A stretch of 14,277 nt of DNA, taken from contig DASYXZ010000013.1 in assembly GCA_035934315.1 (NCBI GenBank), positions 1 through 14,277 of the forward strand, read 5' to 3'. This stretch comes from DASYXZ01 sp035934315. Lineage in GTDB: Bacteria; Acidobacteriota; Terriglobia; UBA7540. The position numbers and the translations under genes were made by a program. Of the stretch, positions 1 to 5,358 are shown piece after piece; within the stretch, counting starts at the first letter, position 1; each line of letters begins with the position of its first letter. The notes below the pieces were generated by a model, which was not told the origin of the DNA, made no database searches, and was given only the letters and a program-made list of their open reading frames with translations.

Positions 1-54
1 CACAGCTAAGAAGCCGCTCGCGAAGGCTCGAAGTCTAATGGCGCTCATTTTCAT
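1..54 (-). CDS. N-terminus of a probable exported protein (partial)
   Basis: Only the first 18 codons lie in the window; the gene runs off the left edge, read leftwards. The peptide reads MKMSAIRLRAFASGFLAV: a basic start (K2, R7, R9) passing into small and hydrophobic residues, as in a Sec signal peptide or membrane anchor. Just upstream on the same strand is AAAGGTGA, a good Shine-Dalgarno sequence a few bases before the ATG at 54; an in-frame ATG at 48 is the alternative. The gene would be divergent from the phosphoglucomutase gene, with 118 bp between them. The function cannot be told from 18 residues. The call rests on the ribosome site, the open frame and the signal-like composition, and could be chance. 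Confidence 0.45.
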   Translation of the reverse strand, partial: MKMSAIRLRAFASGFLAV

Positions 55-134
55 TTCACCTTTGATGCTCTGTGAATTTAGGCTACCTGCTGCTGCCTCG
101 CGCAGAATCTCGCCCGGTCGATTCATGGCCGCGC

Positions 135-163
135 TTGCCAGTGGCCTGGCCTAAAGATACAAT
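135..163 (+). promoter_or_regulatory. Sigma-70-type promoter for the phosphoglucomutase gene
   Basis: TTGCCA at 135-140 and TACAAT at 158-163 each match the sigma-70 consensus at five of six positions and are exactly 17 bp apart. Transcription would be expected to begin near base 170, only about three bases before the ATG at 173, and no Shine-Dalgarno sequence precedes that ATG. Seen: the boxes and spacing. Inferred: promoter activity and a leaderless or nearly leaderless mRNA. Confidence 0.55.
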
Positions 164-172
164 GAACGCAGC

Positions 173-1588
173 ATGGCAGACAATCCAATTCATTTCGGCA
201 CATCGGGCTGGCGCGGCGTGATGGCTGAAAATTTCACCTTCCCCAACGTCCGGTTGGCCACTGCGGGCATTGCCCATTACCTGCTCTCCCAGTCGCGGCA
301 TCCGCGGATTATAGTGGGCTATGACACTCGATTTTTTTCGGAAACATTCGCTGACACCGCGGCGGGGATTTTAAACTCGCACGGCGTCAAGACGCTGGTG
401 GGGACGCGGCCTGATCCCACGCCCGCTCTCGCATATGAAATCATTCGCGGCAAACTTGACGGCGGCCTGAACGTTACCGCCAGTCACAACCCGCCTGAAT
501 ATAACGGCGTCAAGTTTTCCGGTTCTGACGGCGCTCCGGCAATGCCTGAAGTTACGAAGGCAATCGAGAAGAATATTGGAAAAGTTCTGACCCACAAAAA
601 ATCTTTGACGGGCACGAACCCTAAGGCGTCGCTCCGGCGGACTGCCGACCCGCGGCGCGCTTACCTTGAAGCTATTCGCCAGAAAGTGGATTTGAAAGCT
701 ATCGGCGAGGCAAAGCTGAAAATTGCTTATGACCCTCTTTACGGCACCGGCCGCGGTTACTTGAATGACCTCCTGCAGGAAGCGGGCGCCACGGTGACCA
801 CTCTGCATGACTATCGCGATGTGCTTTTCGGCGGCGGCGGGCCTGATCCGAGCGAGCGGAATCTGGCTGAACTTTCCAAATTCGTCAATGACGAGCAGTG
901 CGCCGTGGGCCTGGCCACTGACGGAGACGCCGATCGATTTGGCATTGTGGATGCCGACGGCACCTGGATGAATCCAAATTACGTGCTGGGATTGCTCGCC
1001 AACTATCTGCTACACGACCGAAAAGTCCCCGGCGGCCTTGGCCGCAGCGTTGCCACCACGCACTTGATGGATGCCGTCGCCAAGCTGCGTAATAGGCCCG
1101 TCTACCAGACTCCGGTCGGTTTTAAATATATCGGCGAGCTGATTGAAGAGGACAAGATTGCATTAGGGGGCGAGGAAAGCGCGGGCCTCAGCATTCGCGG
1201 GCATCTTCCTGAGAAAGACGGAATCCTGGCGTGCCTGCTGGTGGCGGAGATGGTGGCCAAGCGCGGACTGCCCCTCAAGCAGCAGTTAGCGGCGCTCTTT
1301 AAGGAGACGGGACCTTTTTACATGACGCGCCTGAATCTATCACTCGATCCGAAGGTCCGGAAGCGCCTGTCCGCAAAGCTCAACCGGGATGTCACTAAAT
1401 TCGATTCTCAGAGAGTGGCAAAAATCGATCGCACCGACGGTCTGCAAATAATTCGCGAGGATGGTTCCTGGGTACTGATGCGGCCTTCGGGCACTGAGCC
1501 CGTGGTCCGCGTTTATTGTGAAGCTCCATCCCAAAAAGAATTGGACCGCATCGCGGTGGCAGCCAAAAAGTTTGTGTTAAACCCATGA
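173..1588 (+). CDS. Phosphoglucomutase/phosphomannomutase family protein
   Basis: Cytoplasmic alpha-D-phosphohexomutase of 471 residues, the usual length for this family, which interconverts hexose 1- and 6-phosphates through a phosphoserine enzyme. All four domain signatures are present: the active-site loop TASHNP at 102-107 with phosphoserine S104; the Mg-binding loop DGDADR at 250-255; the sugar-specificity loop GGEESAG at 332-338; and the phosphate-binding loop RPSGTEP at 437-443. The protein starts FGTSGWRG, a normal N-terminus for the family, which supports the ATG at 173 despite the absent Shine-Dalgarno. A promoter-like sequence ends ten bases upstream. The stop overlaps the next gene's start as ATGA, implying translational coupling with the FtsB-like gene. 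The family is certain; whether the preferred substrate is glucose, mannose or glucosamine phosphate cannot be decided by eye, although the GGEESAG loop is typical of glucose/mannose-type enzymes. Confidence 0.95.
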   Translation: MADNPIHFGTSGWRGVMAENFTFPNVRLATAGIAHYLLSQSRHPRIIVGYDTRFFSETFADTAAGILNSHGVKTLVGTRPDPTPALAYEIIRGKLDGGLNVTASHNPPEYNGVKFSGSDGAPAMPEVTKAIEKNIGKVLTHKKSLTGTNPKASLRRTADPRRAYLEAIRQKVDLKAIGEAKLKIAYDPLYGTGRGYLNDLLQEAGATVTTLHDYRDVLFGGGGPDPSERNLAELSKFVNDEQCAVGLATDGDADRFGIVDADGTWMNPNYVLGLLANYLLHDRKVPGGLGRSVATTHLMDAVAKLRNRPVYQTPVGFKYIGELIEEDKIALGGEESAGLSIRGHLPEKDGILACLLVAEMVAKRGLPLKQQLAALFKETGPFYMTRLNLSLDPKVRKRLSAKLNRDVTKFDSQRVAKIDRTDGLQIIREDGSWVLMRPSGTEPVVRVYCEAPSQKELDRIAVAAKKFVLNP

Positions 1589-1935
1589 AGCAGTATTACT
1601 GGTTGAATCCAAAATATCAGCGTGCCGCCATTCTTGGCCTGGCTCTCTTCTGTGTAGCCCTGATCGTTCATGAAATTTTTGGAGCGCATGGCTATTTGGC
1701 ATTGCGGCGCGAGCGGAAAGACTATGACGCGCTTCAACAAAAAATTCAGAAGCTTCAGCAGGAAAACCAACGGCTCGAATCACAAATCAAAGCCCTGAAG
1801 TCTGATCCCAAAGCGATTGAGAAGTTGGCGCGCGAACAAATGGGCCTGGCGCGCCCCGGCGAAATAATCTTCACCCTGCCGGATAAACACGGCGATCCTC
1901 CGCCCGCCACCGCCAAAGACAATCCCCCTAAGTAG
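1585..1935 (+). CDS. FtsB/DivIC-like septum formation initiator protein
   Basis: A 116-residue bitopic membrane protein. The N-terminus (1-13) is short and polar. One transmembrane helix spans about 14-34 (AAILGLALFCVALIVHEIFG), followed by a coiled coil at about 40-72 rich in Q, E, K and L. After that comes the motif LAREQMGLARPGE (81-93), the hallmark after the coil in FtsB/DivIC proteins; the C-terminal tail (about 101-116) is proline-rich and probably disordered. Known FtsB/DivIC proteins join FtsL and FtsQ in the divisome at mid-cell, with the coil outside the membrane. The start overlaps the mutase stop (ATGA), so the two genes form a unit. FtsB genes more often sit beside enolase or other division genes, so the partner is somewhat unusual. 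Alternative: another single-pass coiled-coil protein, but the motif makes that less likely. Confidence 0.85.
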   Translation: MKQYYWLNPKYQRAAILGLALFCVALIVHEIFGAHGYLALRRERKDYDALQQKIQKLQQENQRLESQIKALKSDPKAIEKLAREQMGLARPGEIIFTLPDKHGDPPPATAKDNPPK

Positions 1936-1958
1936 GGCCTGGGCTTGCCCTGGCCTTT
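1936..1958 (+). terminator. Possible intrinsic terminator after the ftsB-like gene
   Basis: Directly after the stop codon is the hairpin GGCC-T-GGG / CCC-T-GGCC with a CTTG loop and one T:T mismatch, followed by only three T residues. Its position and strong stem suit a terminator; the short T-run is the weakness. Confidence 0.45.
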
Positions 1959-1983
1959 CGTGCGGTGTCGTTAGCCACCGGCG

Positions 1984-2005
1984 TAACTATTCAGTTAAAT
2001 AGTTA
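1984..2005. repeat. AT-rich inverted repeat
   Basis: TAACTAT (1984-1990) and ATAGTTA (1999-2005) are perfect inverted copies around an 8-base centre. A second short palindrome, TAGAA-A-TTCTA, follows about 10 bases later. No T-run or promoter boxes are evident; it could be an operator, a hairpin or chance in AT-rich DNA. Confidence 0.35.
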
Positions 2006-2093
2006 TCTATATTAGAAATTCTATTTGAGTTAAAGAAGAGCCGATTATCAAAAATCTAGCGGCTTCAGCTCTTGGTTTGTTCGCCTTCACTCC

Positions 2094-2163
2094 AATAAAG
2101 TCCTTTATTATCAAACACATTCGCGCCAAACTAATTTAAAGCCTTTATTATCATAAACATTCC
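2094..2163. repeat. Pair of direct repeats with 40-bp spacing
   Basis: CCTTTATTATC followed by A-rich sequence and ACATTC occurs at 2102-2122 and again at 2142-2162, exactly 40 bp apart. The first copy is preceded by AATAAAG, making a near-perfect hairpin with CTTTATT; the second is preceded by TTTAAAG, making a similar one. A third, partial copy (ACATTCC then A/T GGTTCG) appears at 2207-2220, matching 2157-2170. This looks like an old degenerate repeat family, not a coding sequence. Confidence 0.55.
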
Positions 2164-2214
2164 TGGTTCGACTATTTTTTCTAAAAAATTTTACTGATTC
2201 TAAAGGACATTCCA

Positions 2215-2241
2215 GGTTCGTTCCTCGAGAACCGTTTTTTT
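2215..2241 (+). terminator. Possible intrinsic terminator (hairpin plus T7)
   Basis: GGTTC (2215-2219) and GAACC (2229-2233) can pair around a 9-base loop, followed by one G and seven T residues. The stem is only 5 bp, so strength is doubtful. It would end plus-strand transcripts running out of the ftsB-like gene before they enter thiG antisense. Confidence 0.35.
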
Positions 2242-2261
2242 ATTAATATTAACAGTCCATA

Positions 2262-2380
2262 TTCCAATTTCTGGTTTCCAATTGCAATTTTCCAGTTTCC
2301 AGTTGATGCTTTCTTACTTCATACTTTTTTGATTTCCCTGTCTACCGTCTGCAGTCTACTGTCTACCCTATGCGCCTGTC
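2262..2380. repeat. Degenerate heptanucleotide repeat tract
   Basis: Read in steps of seven from 2262, successive units are TTCCAAT, TTCTGGT, TTCCAAT, TGCAATT, TTCCAGT, TTCCAGT, TGATGCT, TTCTTAC, TTCATAC, then two poor units, then TGTCTAC, CGTCTGC, AGTCTAC, TGTCTAC, CCTATGC. The 7-base phase is kept while the consensus changes from TTCCARTT-like to TTCWTAC to NGTCTAC. This resembles the short tandemly repeated heptanucleotide sequences known from some bacterial genomes. It is non-coding. Confidence 0.6.
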
Positions 2381-2479
2381 TGTTTAATATTGCGCACTTT
2401 TGGATATTTATTTTTTTGAGGAAAACTTGAGTTATTGAGGAAGAGCCGCAGAGTTCGGAAGGCGCGAACGCTTCGCCAC

Positions 2480-3262
2480 CTACTTCTTCACTACACCTTC
2501 AAGCGGACTCGAGGCGGTGGCATAAAGCTTTCTAGGCATGCGTCCGGCGAGGTAGGCTTGGCGTCCAGCCATCACGCCGTGCTTCATTGCCTCGGCCATC
2601 AAGACTGCATCCTGAGCGCCGGCGATTCCGGTATTCATCAACACGGCGTCGGCTCCGAGCTCCATGGCAATGGCAGCGTCTGAGGCGGTACCGACTCCAG
2701 CGTCAAGGATGAGCGGGACAGTCGTGATCATTTCGCGGAGGATGCGGATGTTGGCAGTATTCTGGATGCCGAGACCAGAGCCAATCGGCGCTCCGAGCGG
2801 CATCACGGCGGCGGCGCCCGCATCGATCAGCCGCCGCGCCGCGATCAGATCATCATTGGTATAGGGCAGCACCACAAAACCTTCGCGCACCAGTTGCTCG
2901 GTGGCCTTCACCAACTCGAAATTGTCCGGGAAAAGGGTTTTCTCGTCGCCAATGACTTCAAGCTTGACCCAGTGGGAGAGTCCCACTTCCCGCCCCAGGC
3001 GCGCGGCGCGGATGGCCTCGTCCGCGCTGTAGCACCCGGCAGTATTGGGAAGAATGAAATATTTTGACCGGTCGATGTAGTCGAGCAGCGATTCTTTCGT
3101 CCGGTCAGTCAGGTTCACGCGGCGGACGGCCACCGTCACAACTTCCGCGCCCGAAGCTTCGTGCGCGCGGGCCATTTCCTGAAAACTTTTGTACTTTCCC
3201 GTACCCACAATCAGCCGTGAATGAAATTCCTTATCGGCAATGCGCAAAACATCGTTATTCAT
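2480..3262 (-). CDS. thiG: Thiazole synthase ThiG
   Basis: A cytoplasmic TIM-barrel enzyme of 260 residues, the normal ThiG length. It makes the thiazole phosphate of thiamine from 1-deoxy-D-xylulose 5-phosphate, dehydroglycine and sulfur carried by ThiS thiocarboxylate. Visible signatures: FHSRLIVGTGKY at 13-24; PNTAGCYSADEA at 72-83; K100 in WVKLEVIGD, the Schiff-base lysine; the phosphate-binding stretches MPLGAPIGSGLGI (154-166) and DAGVGTASDAA (187-197); and LMNTGIAGA (208-216). The ATG at 3262 is chosen over an upstream in-frame TTG at 3277 because GGAGAGG lies six bases before the ATG, inside the would-be extension. No thiS, thiH/thiO, thiE or TPP riboswitch is visible nearby, so the partners must lie elsewhere. 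Its upstream side is occupied by the MITE-like element. The neighbouring minus-strand gene (LMF-like) ends 356 bp upstream. Confidence 0.95.
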   Translation of the reverse strand: MNNDVLRIADKEFHSRLIVGTGKYKSFQEMARAHEASGAEVVTVAVRRVNLTDRTKESLLDYIDRSKYFILPNTAGCYSADEAIRAARLGREVGLSHWVKLEVIGDEKTLFPDNFELVKATEQLVREGFVVLPYTNDDLIAARRLIDAGAAAVMPLGAPIGSGLGIQNTANIRILREMITTVPLILDAGVGTASDAAIAMELGADAVLMNTGIAGAQDAVLMAEAMKHGVMAGRQAYLAGRMPRKLYATASSPLEGVVKK

Positions 3263-3268
3263 TTTTTT

Positions 3269-3275
3269 CCTCTCC
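3269..3275 (-). promoter_or_regulatory. Ribosome binding site of thiG
   Basis: GGAGAGG on the minus strand, six A residues before the ATG at 3262. It decides the start codon over the in-frame TTG at 3277, which overlaps it. The edge of the inverted-repeat element lies only seven bases further upstream. Confidence 0.75.
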
Positions 3276-3283
3276 AAATCATT

Positions 3284-3313
3284 CTAATACAAACGCAACT
3301 GCAATGGTTACAA
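3284..3313 (-). promoter_or_regulatory. Weak candidate promoter for thiG inside the element's end
   Basis: On the minus strand, TTGTAA (3308-3313) and TATTAG (3284-3289) are 18 bp apart and point outwards to thiG. Both match the sigma-70 consensus only partly. If used, thiG transcription would start from the inserted element. Low confidence. Confidence 0.25.
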
Positions 3314-3365
3314 ACCCCCTCACCCGTCCCGCGGACGCGGGACACCCTCTCCCCCAAGGGGGCGA

Positions 3366-3545
3366 GGGCTCTAATCCTTAAGTTTTCCATCCTCGCCCCC
3401 TTGGGGGAAAGGGCTCTAATCCTTAAGTTTTCCATCCTCGCCCCCTTGGGGGAAAGGGCTTTAATCCTTAAGTTTTCCATCCTCGACCACTTGGGGGAGA
3501 GGGCTTTAATCCTTAAGTTTTCCATCCTCGACTCCTTGGGGGAGA
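3366..3545. repeat. Four tandem 45-bp units
   Basis: Units at 3366-3410, 3411-3455, 3456-3500 and 3501-3545. Each starts GGGCTYTAATCCTTAAG, runs through TTTTCCATCCTCG and ends in a CCCCCTTGGGGG-type palindrome. Units 1 and 2 have the perfect CCCCC/GGGGG stem; units 3 and 4 carry changes in the C side (ACCAC, ACTCC) and end in GAGA instead of GAAA. Each unit also contains the palindrome CTTAAG. Because 45 is a multiple of three, frames stay open through the array on both strands, producing spurious repetitive peptides of 15-residue period. Confidence 0.9.
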
Positions 3546-3618
3546 GGGGCTAAGTGTGAGGGGGTTCGTAACTTCACAAAAAGCGTTTGTATTAGAAGGC
3601 CACTCTTCAAATTGCAAT

Positions 3619-5310
3619 TCAGGGCTGCGGAAATCGCAGTTCCGGGACTTGTGTCTCTGGCGAATCCACTATGTCAATCGCCCCATCCGGCTCCCTTTCC
3701 AGACTGGGCGCGTAGAGCCCTTGAAATTGGCGCCGCCACCACAGACCCGTCTTGCGCTTGATAGCGATATTCGTGAACCAGTATTGCCACACCACCGCCC
3801 GAACCTGGTGCGGCGGTTCACCGGCGAAAGGATTCCCGGCAAAAAGTTCGAGCACATCGGGATCGTTCTTCAGCAAAAGCGCTTCGGTTTGCACCACCCA
3901 CGGATTTTCCCGCCACGTGCCGAGCGAAGCGAACCAGAGATTCCAATCAAGCCGCGGCTGGTAAGGCGCGTGGATGCGCGGCGGTTGATAAGGGTCTTGC
4001 GGCTTGTAGCGGAATGGATAAGGGATCCAGGTCACCCCGTCCCGCGAGCCTTGGAATTCAATTTCATGTCGTTCCGGCGTCATCACGGCAAATAAACCGT
4101 ATGAGTTGGAAATGCGAAATGGTTCAAGCGCCGTGATGGGTCCGGTGGGAATGGGCAGATAGGGAAAAATCAACAAGAAGAGCAGTGCGGCGGTGACATA
4201 AAAATTCCAGGTCAGCATGAAACCTGAAAACAATAAGGAGGCGTCTTGATAAACTTTTCGCCAGCCGATTCCCCCGCCATTTTTGCCTTGCACTGGCAGC
4301 CCACTCGCATTTGCCTCGGCGCGCGACAGCGGGCCAGACGCTTCAAGCTGGCTCGCGCCTGGCGTTTCCACAGGCAGCTTACGACGGCGGAAAAGAGATA
4401 TATAACAGGCGCGCAGAAACCGGTCATCGAGGAGCAAGATTCCCAGGCACAATACCAAATAGTTAAGGAAAGCAAGATTCGCCGTGAGAATAATGCTGAT
4501 TTGAAATGGTGTGACAATAAAAAAACAGAGGATTTTAAATCGCCGCGGCAGGAAAAACATCCACACCAGGACAAGTTCGCAGATCAGCGTATACAGCGCC
4601 GCGCCGGCGTGGAACCAGTGGGGCAGTTGCTGCACGTACCAGCCAATCCAATCCGGCAGCGGGCCGTTCTCGTAATAATGATCGAGAGCGGTCAAGTGGC
4701 GCCAGTCCTGGTCATGGCTGGCGATCTTCACGAATCCCGATTCAAAGTAAATTTGGAACCAGAGCCATTGGAGCGAGAAAAGGCTTCCCCATGACGGCGG
4801 GTGATTTTCACCGAGACCCGGACGCAATCCGGGAGGCGCGAAAAACAAGCAGAGAAATCCTGCCGCCAGCAACATGCCGTCCGACTGATAGCTCGAAAAA
4901 TCCTGGGCAGCGGCGATAAAGGAAAGATACGCGGCAAGGCAAACGGCGGTCATGCCGCGCGGCCAGATATTGAACAGCAGAAGCGCGGACGCGGCCAGAC
5001 CGGCCCAGCACAGAAACATAAGCGCGTGTGACCCGCTTCCCAGCCAGAGAAGCGTGGGCGCATACCAGAAAGCTTTCGCGCCGAGATCGCGCGCGACGGC
5101 CTGAAGGTAAGCTCCGGCGGGAAGAATTCCGTCAGGGCCGATAAGCCCGCGAATTTGGAAAAGAAATGAGTAAAAAGCGGAAAAGAAAATCAATCCGAGG
5201 GCCCGCAAAAATAACCAGCGCGGCCACAGGCGGCCGTATCCTCCGCGGGGGCCCGGCCCGAAACAACGTCGCACGATTGCGAGAGGCGTGGCCTGCATTG
5301 CAGCCGACAT
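3619..5310 (-). CDS. Lipase maturation factor (LMF1) family membrane protein
   Basis: A 563-residue multi-pass membrane protein. Hydrophobic segments lie at about 32-53, 82-113, 119-135, 146-160, 176-192, 236-254, 259-277, 280-295 and 360-384, before a soluble C-terminal domain. Family features are ESGFVKIAS (190-198), LTANLAFLNYL (275-285), NSYGLFAVMT (402-411) starting the C-terminal domain, and PRLDWNLWFASLG (452-464). In vertebrates LMF1 helps lipases fold in the endoplasmic reticulum; the role of bacterial homologues is not established. Residues 311-347 form a polar loop, probably disordered. The gene starts 48 bp after the acyl-CoA synthetase stop on the same strand, so the two are probably co-transcribed, hinting at lipid metabolism or envelope lipids. 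No clear Shine-Dalgarno precedes the ATG at 5310; an ATG four codons later is an alternative. The family call is strong, the function unknown. Confidence 0.9.
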   Translation of the reverse strand: MSAAMQATPLAIVRRCFGPGPRGGYGRLWPRWLFLRALGLIFFSAFYSFLFQIRGLIGPDGILPAGAYLQAVARDLGAKAFWYAPTLLWLGSGSHALMFLCWAGLAASALLLFNIWPRGMTAVCLAAYLSFIAAAQDFSSYQSDGMLLAAGFLCLFFAPPGLRPGLGENHPPSWGSLFSLQWLWFQIYFESGFVKIASHDQDWRHLTALDHYYENGPLPDWIGWYVQQLPHWFHAGAALYTLICELVLVWMFFLPRRFKILCFFIVTPFQISIILTANLAFLNYLVLCLGILLLDDRFLRACYISLFRRRKLPVETPGASQLEASGPLSRAEANASGLPVQGKNGGGIGWRKVYQDASLLFSGFMLTWNFYVTAALLFLLIFPYLPIPTGPITALEPFRISNSYGLFAVMTPERHEIEFQGSRDGVTWIPYPFRYKPQDPYQPPRIHAPYQPRLDWNLWFASLGTWRENPWVVQTEALLLKNDPDVLELFAGNPFAGEPPHQVRAVVWQYWFTNIAIKRKTGLWWRRQFQGLYAPSLEREPDGAIDIVDSPETQVPELRFPQP

Positions 5311-5358
5311 TCTACAAAGGTTTGGGCGCCGTGGACGAAATGAATTGCGATGTACGAT

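Larger units (their letters stand above)
1959..2479. other. Gene-free AT-rich intergenic stretch
   Basis: About 520 bp between the convergent ftsB-like gene and thiG with no credible open reading frame on either strand. From about 1980 to 2440 it is visibly richer in A and T than the flanking genes. It holds a 7-bp dyad (1984-2005), a pair of direct repeats (2094-2163), a hairpin plus T-run (2215-2241) and a degenerate heptanucleotide tract (2262-2380), each listed separately. The composition and the layered repeats suggest non-coding DNA shaped by replication slippage or decayed inserts. No RNA gene was recognised. Confidence 0.7.
3282..3597. mobile_element. MITE-like element with long terminal inverted repeats
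   Basis: The left end (3282-3323) and right end (3556-3597) are 42-bp inverted repeats. The outer 15 bp, TTCTAATACAAACGC, are perfect. A 10-bp stretch then differs, and the inner 17 bp (GTTACAAACCCCCTCAC on the left) differ at one position. Further in, the left arm has an extra perfect hairpin (GTCCCGC-GGAC-GCGGGAC, 3326-3343). The inverted match then resumes (CCCTCTCCCCCAAGG on the left, 3345-3359; its complement at the right near 3533-3547). The centre holds four 45-bp tandem units. There is no transposase. No long target duplication is seen; a TA dinucleotide lies near both ends, so a TA-target (mariner/IS630-like) origin is possible but unproven. It sits between the LMF-like gene's stop (22 bp away) and thiG's ribosome site. 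Confidence 0.75.

Noticed and set aside
2464..2476. GCGAA-CGC-TTCGC hairpin as thiG terminator
   Set aside because: The stem is only 5 bp with a 3-base loop and lacks a T-run directly after it on the minus strand.
3366..3545. CRISPR-like array
   Set aside because: The units are directly tandem with no unique spacers, and there are no cas genes.
3221..3553. Open frames on both strands through the 45-bp repeats, giving 15-residue repeat peptides
   Set aside because: The frames stay open only because the repeat length is a multiple of three; the sequence is a hairpin array inside an inverted-repeat element, with no ribosome site or family match.
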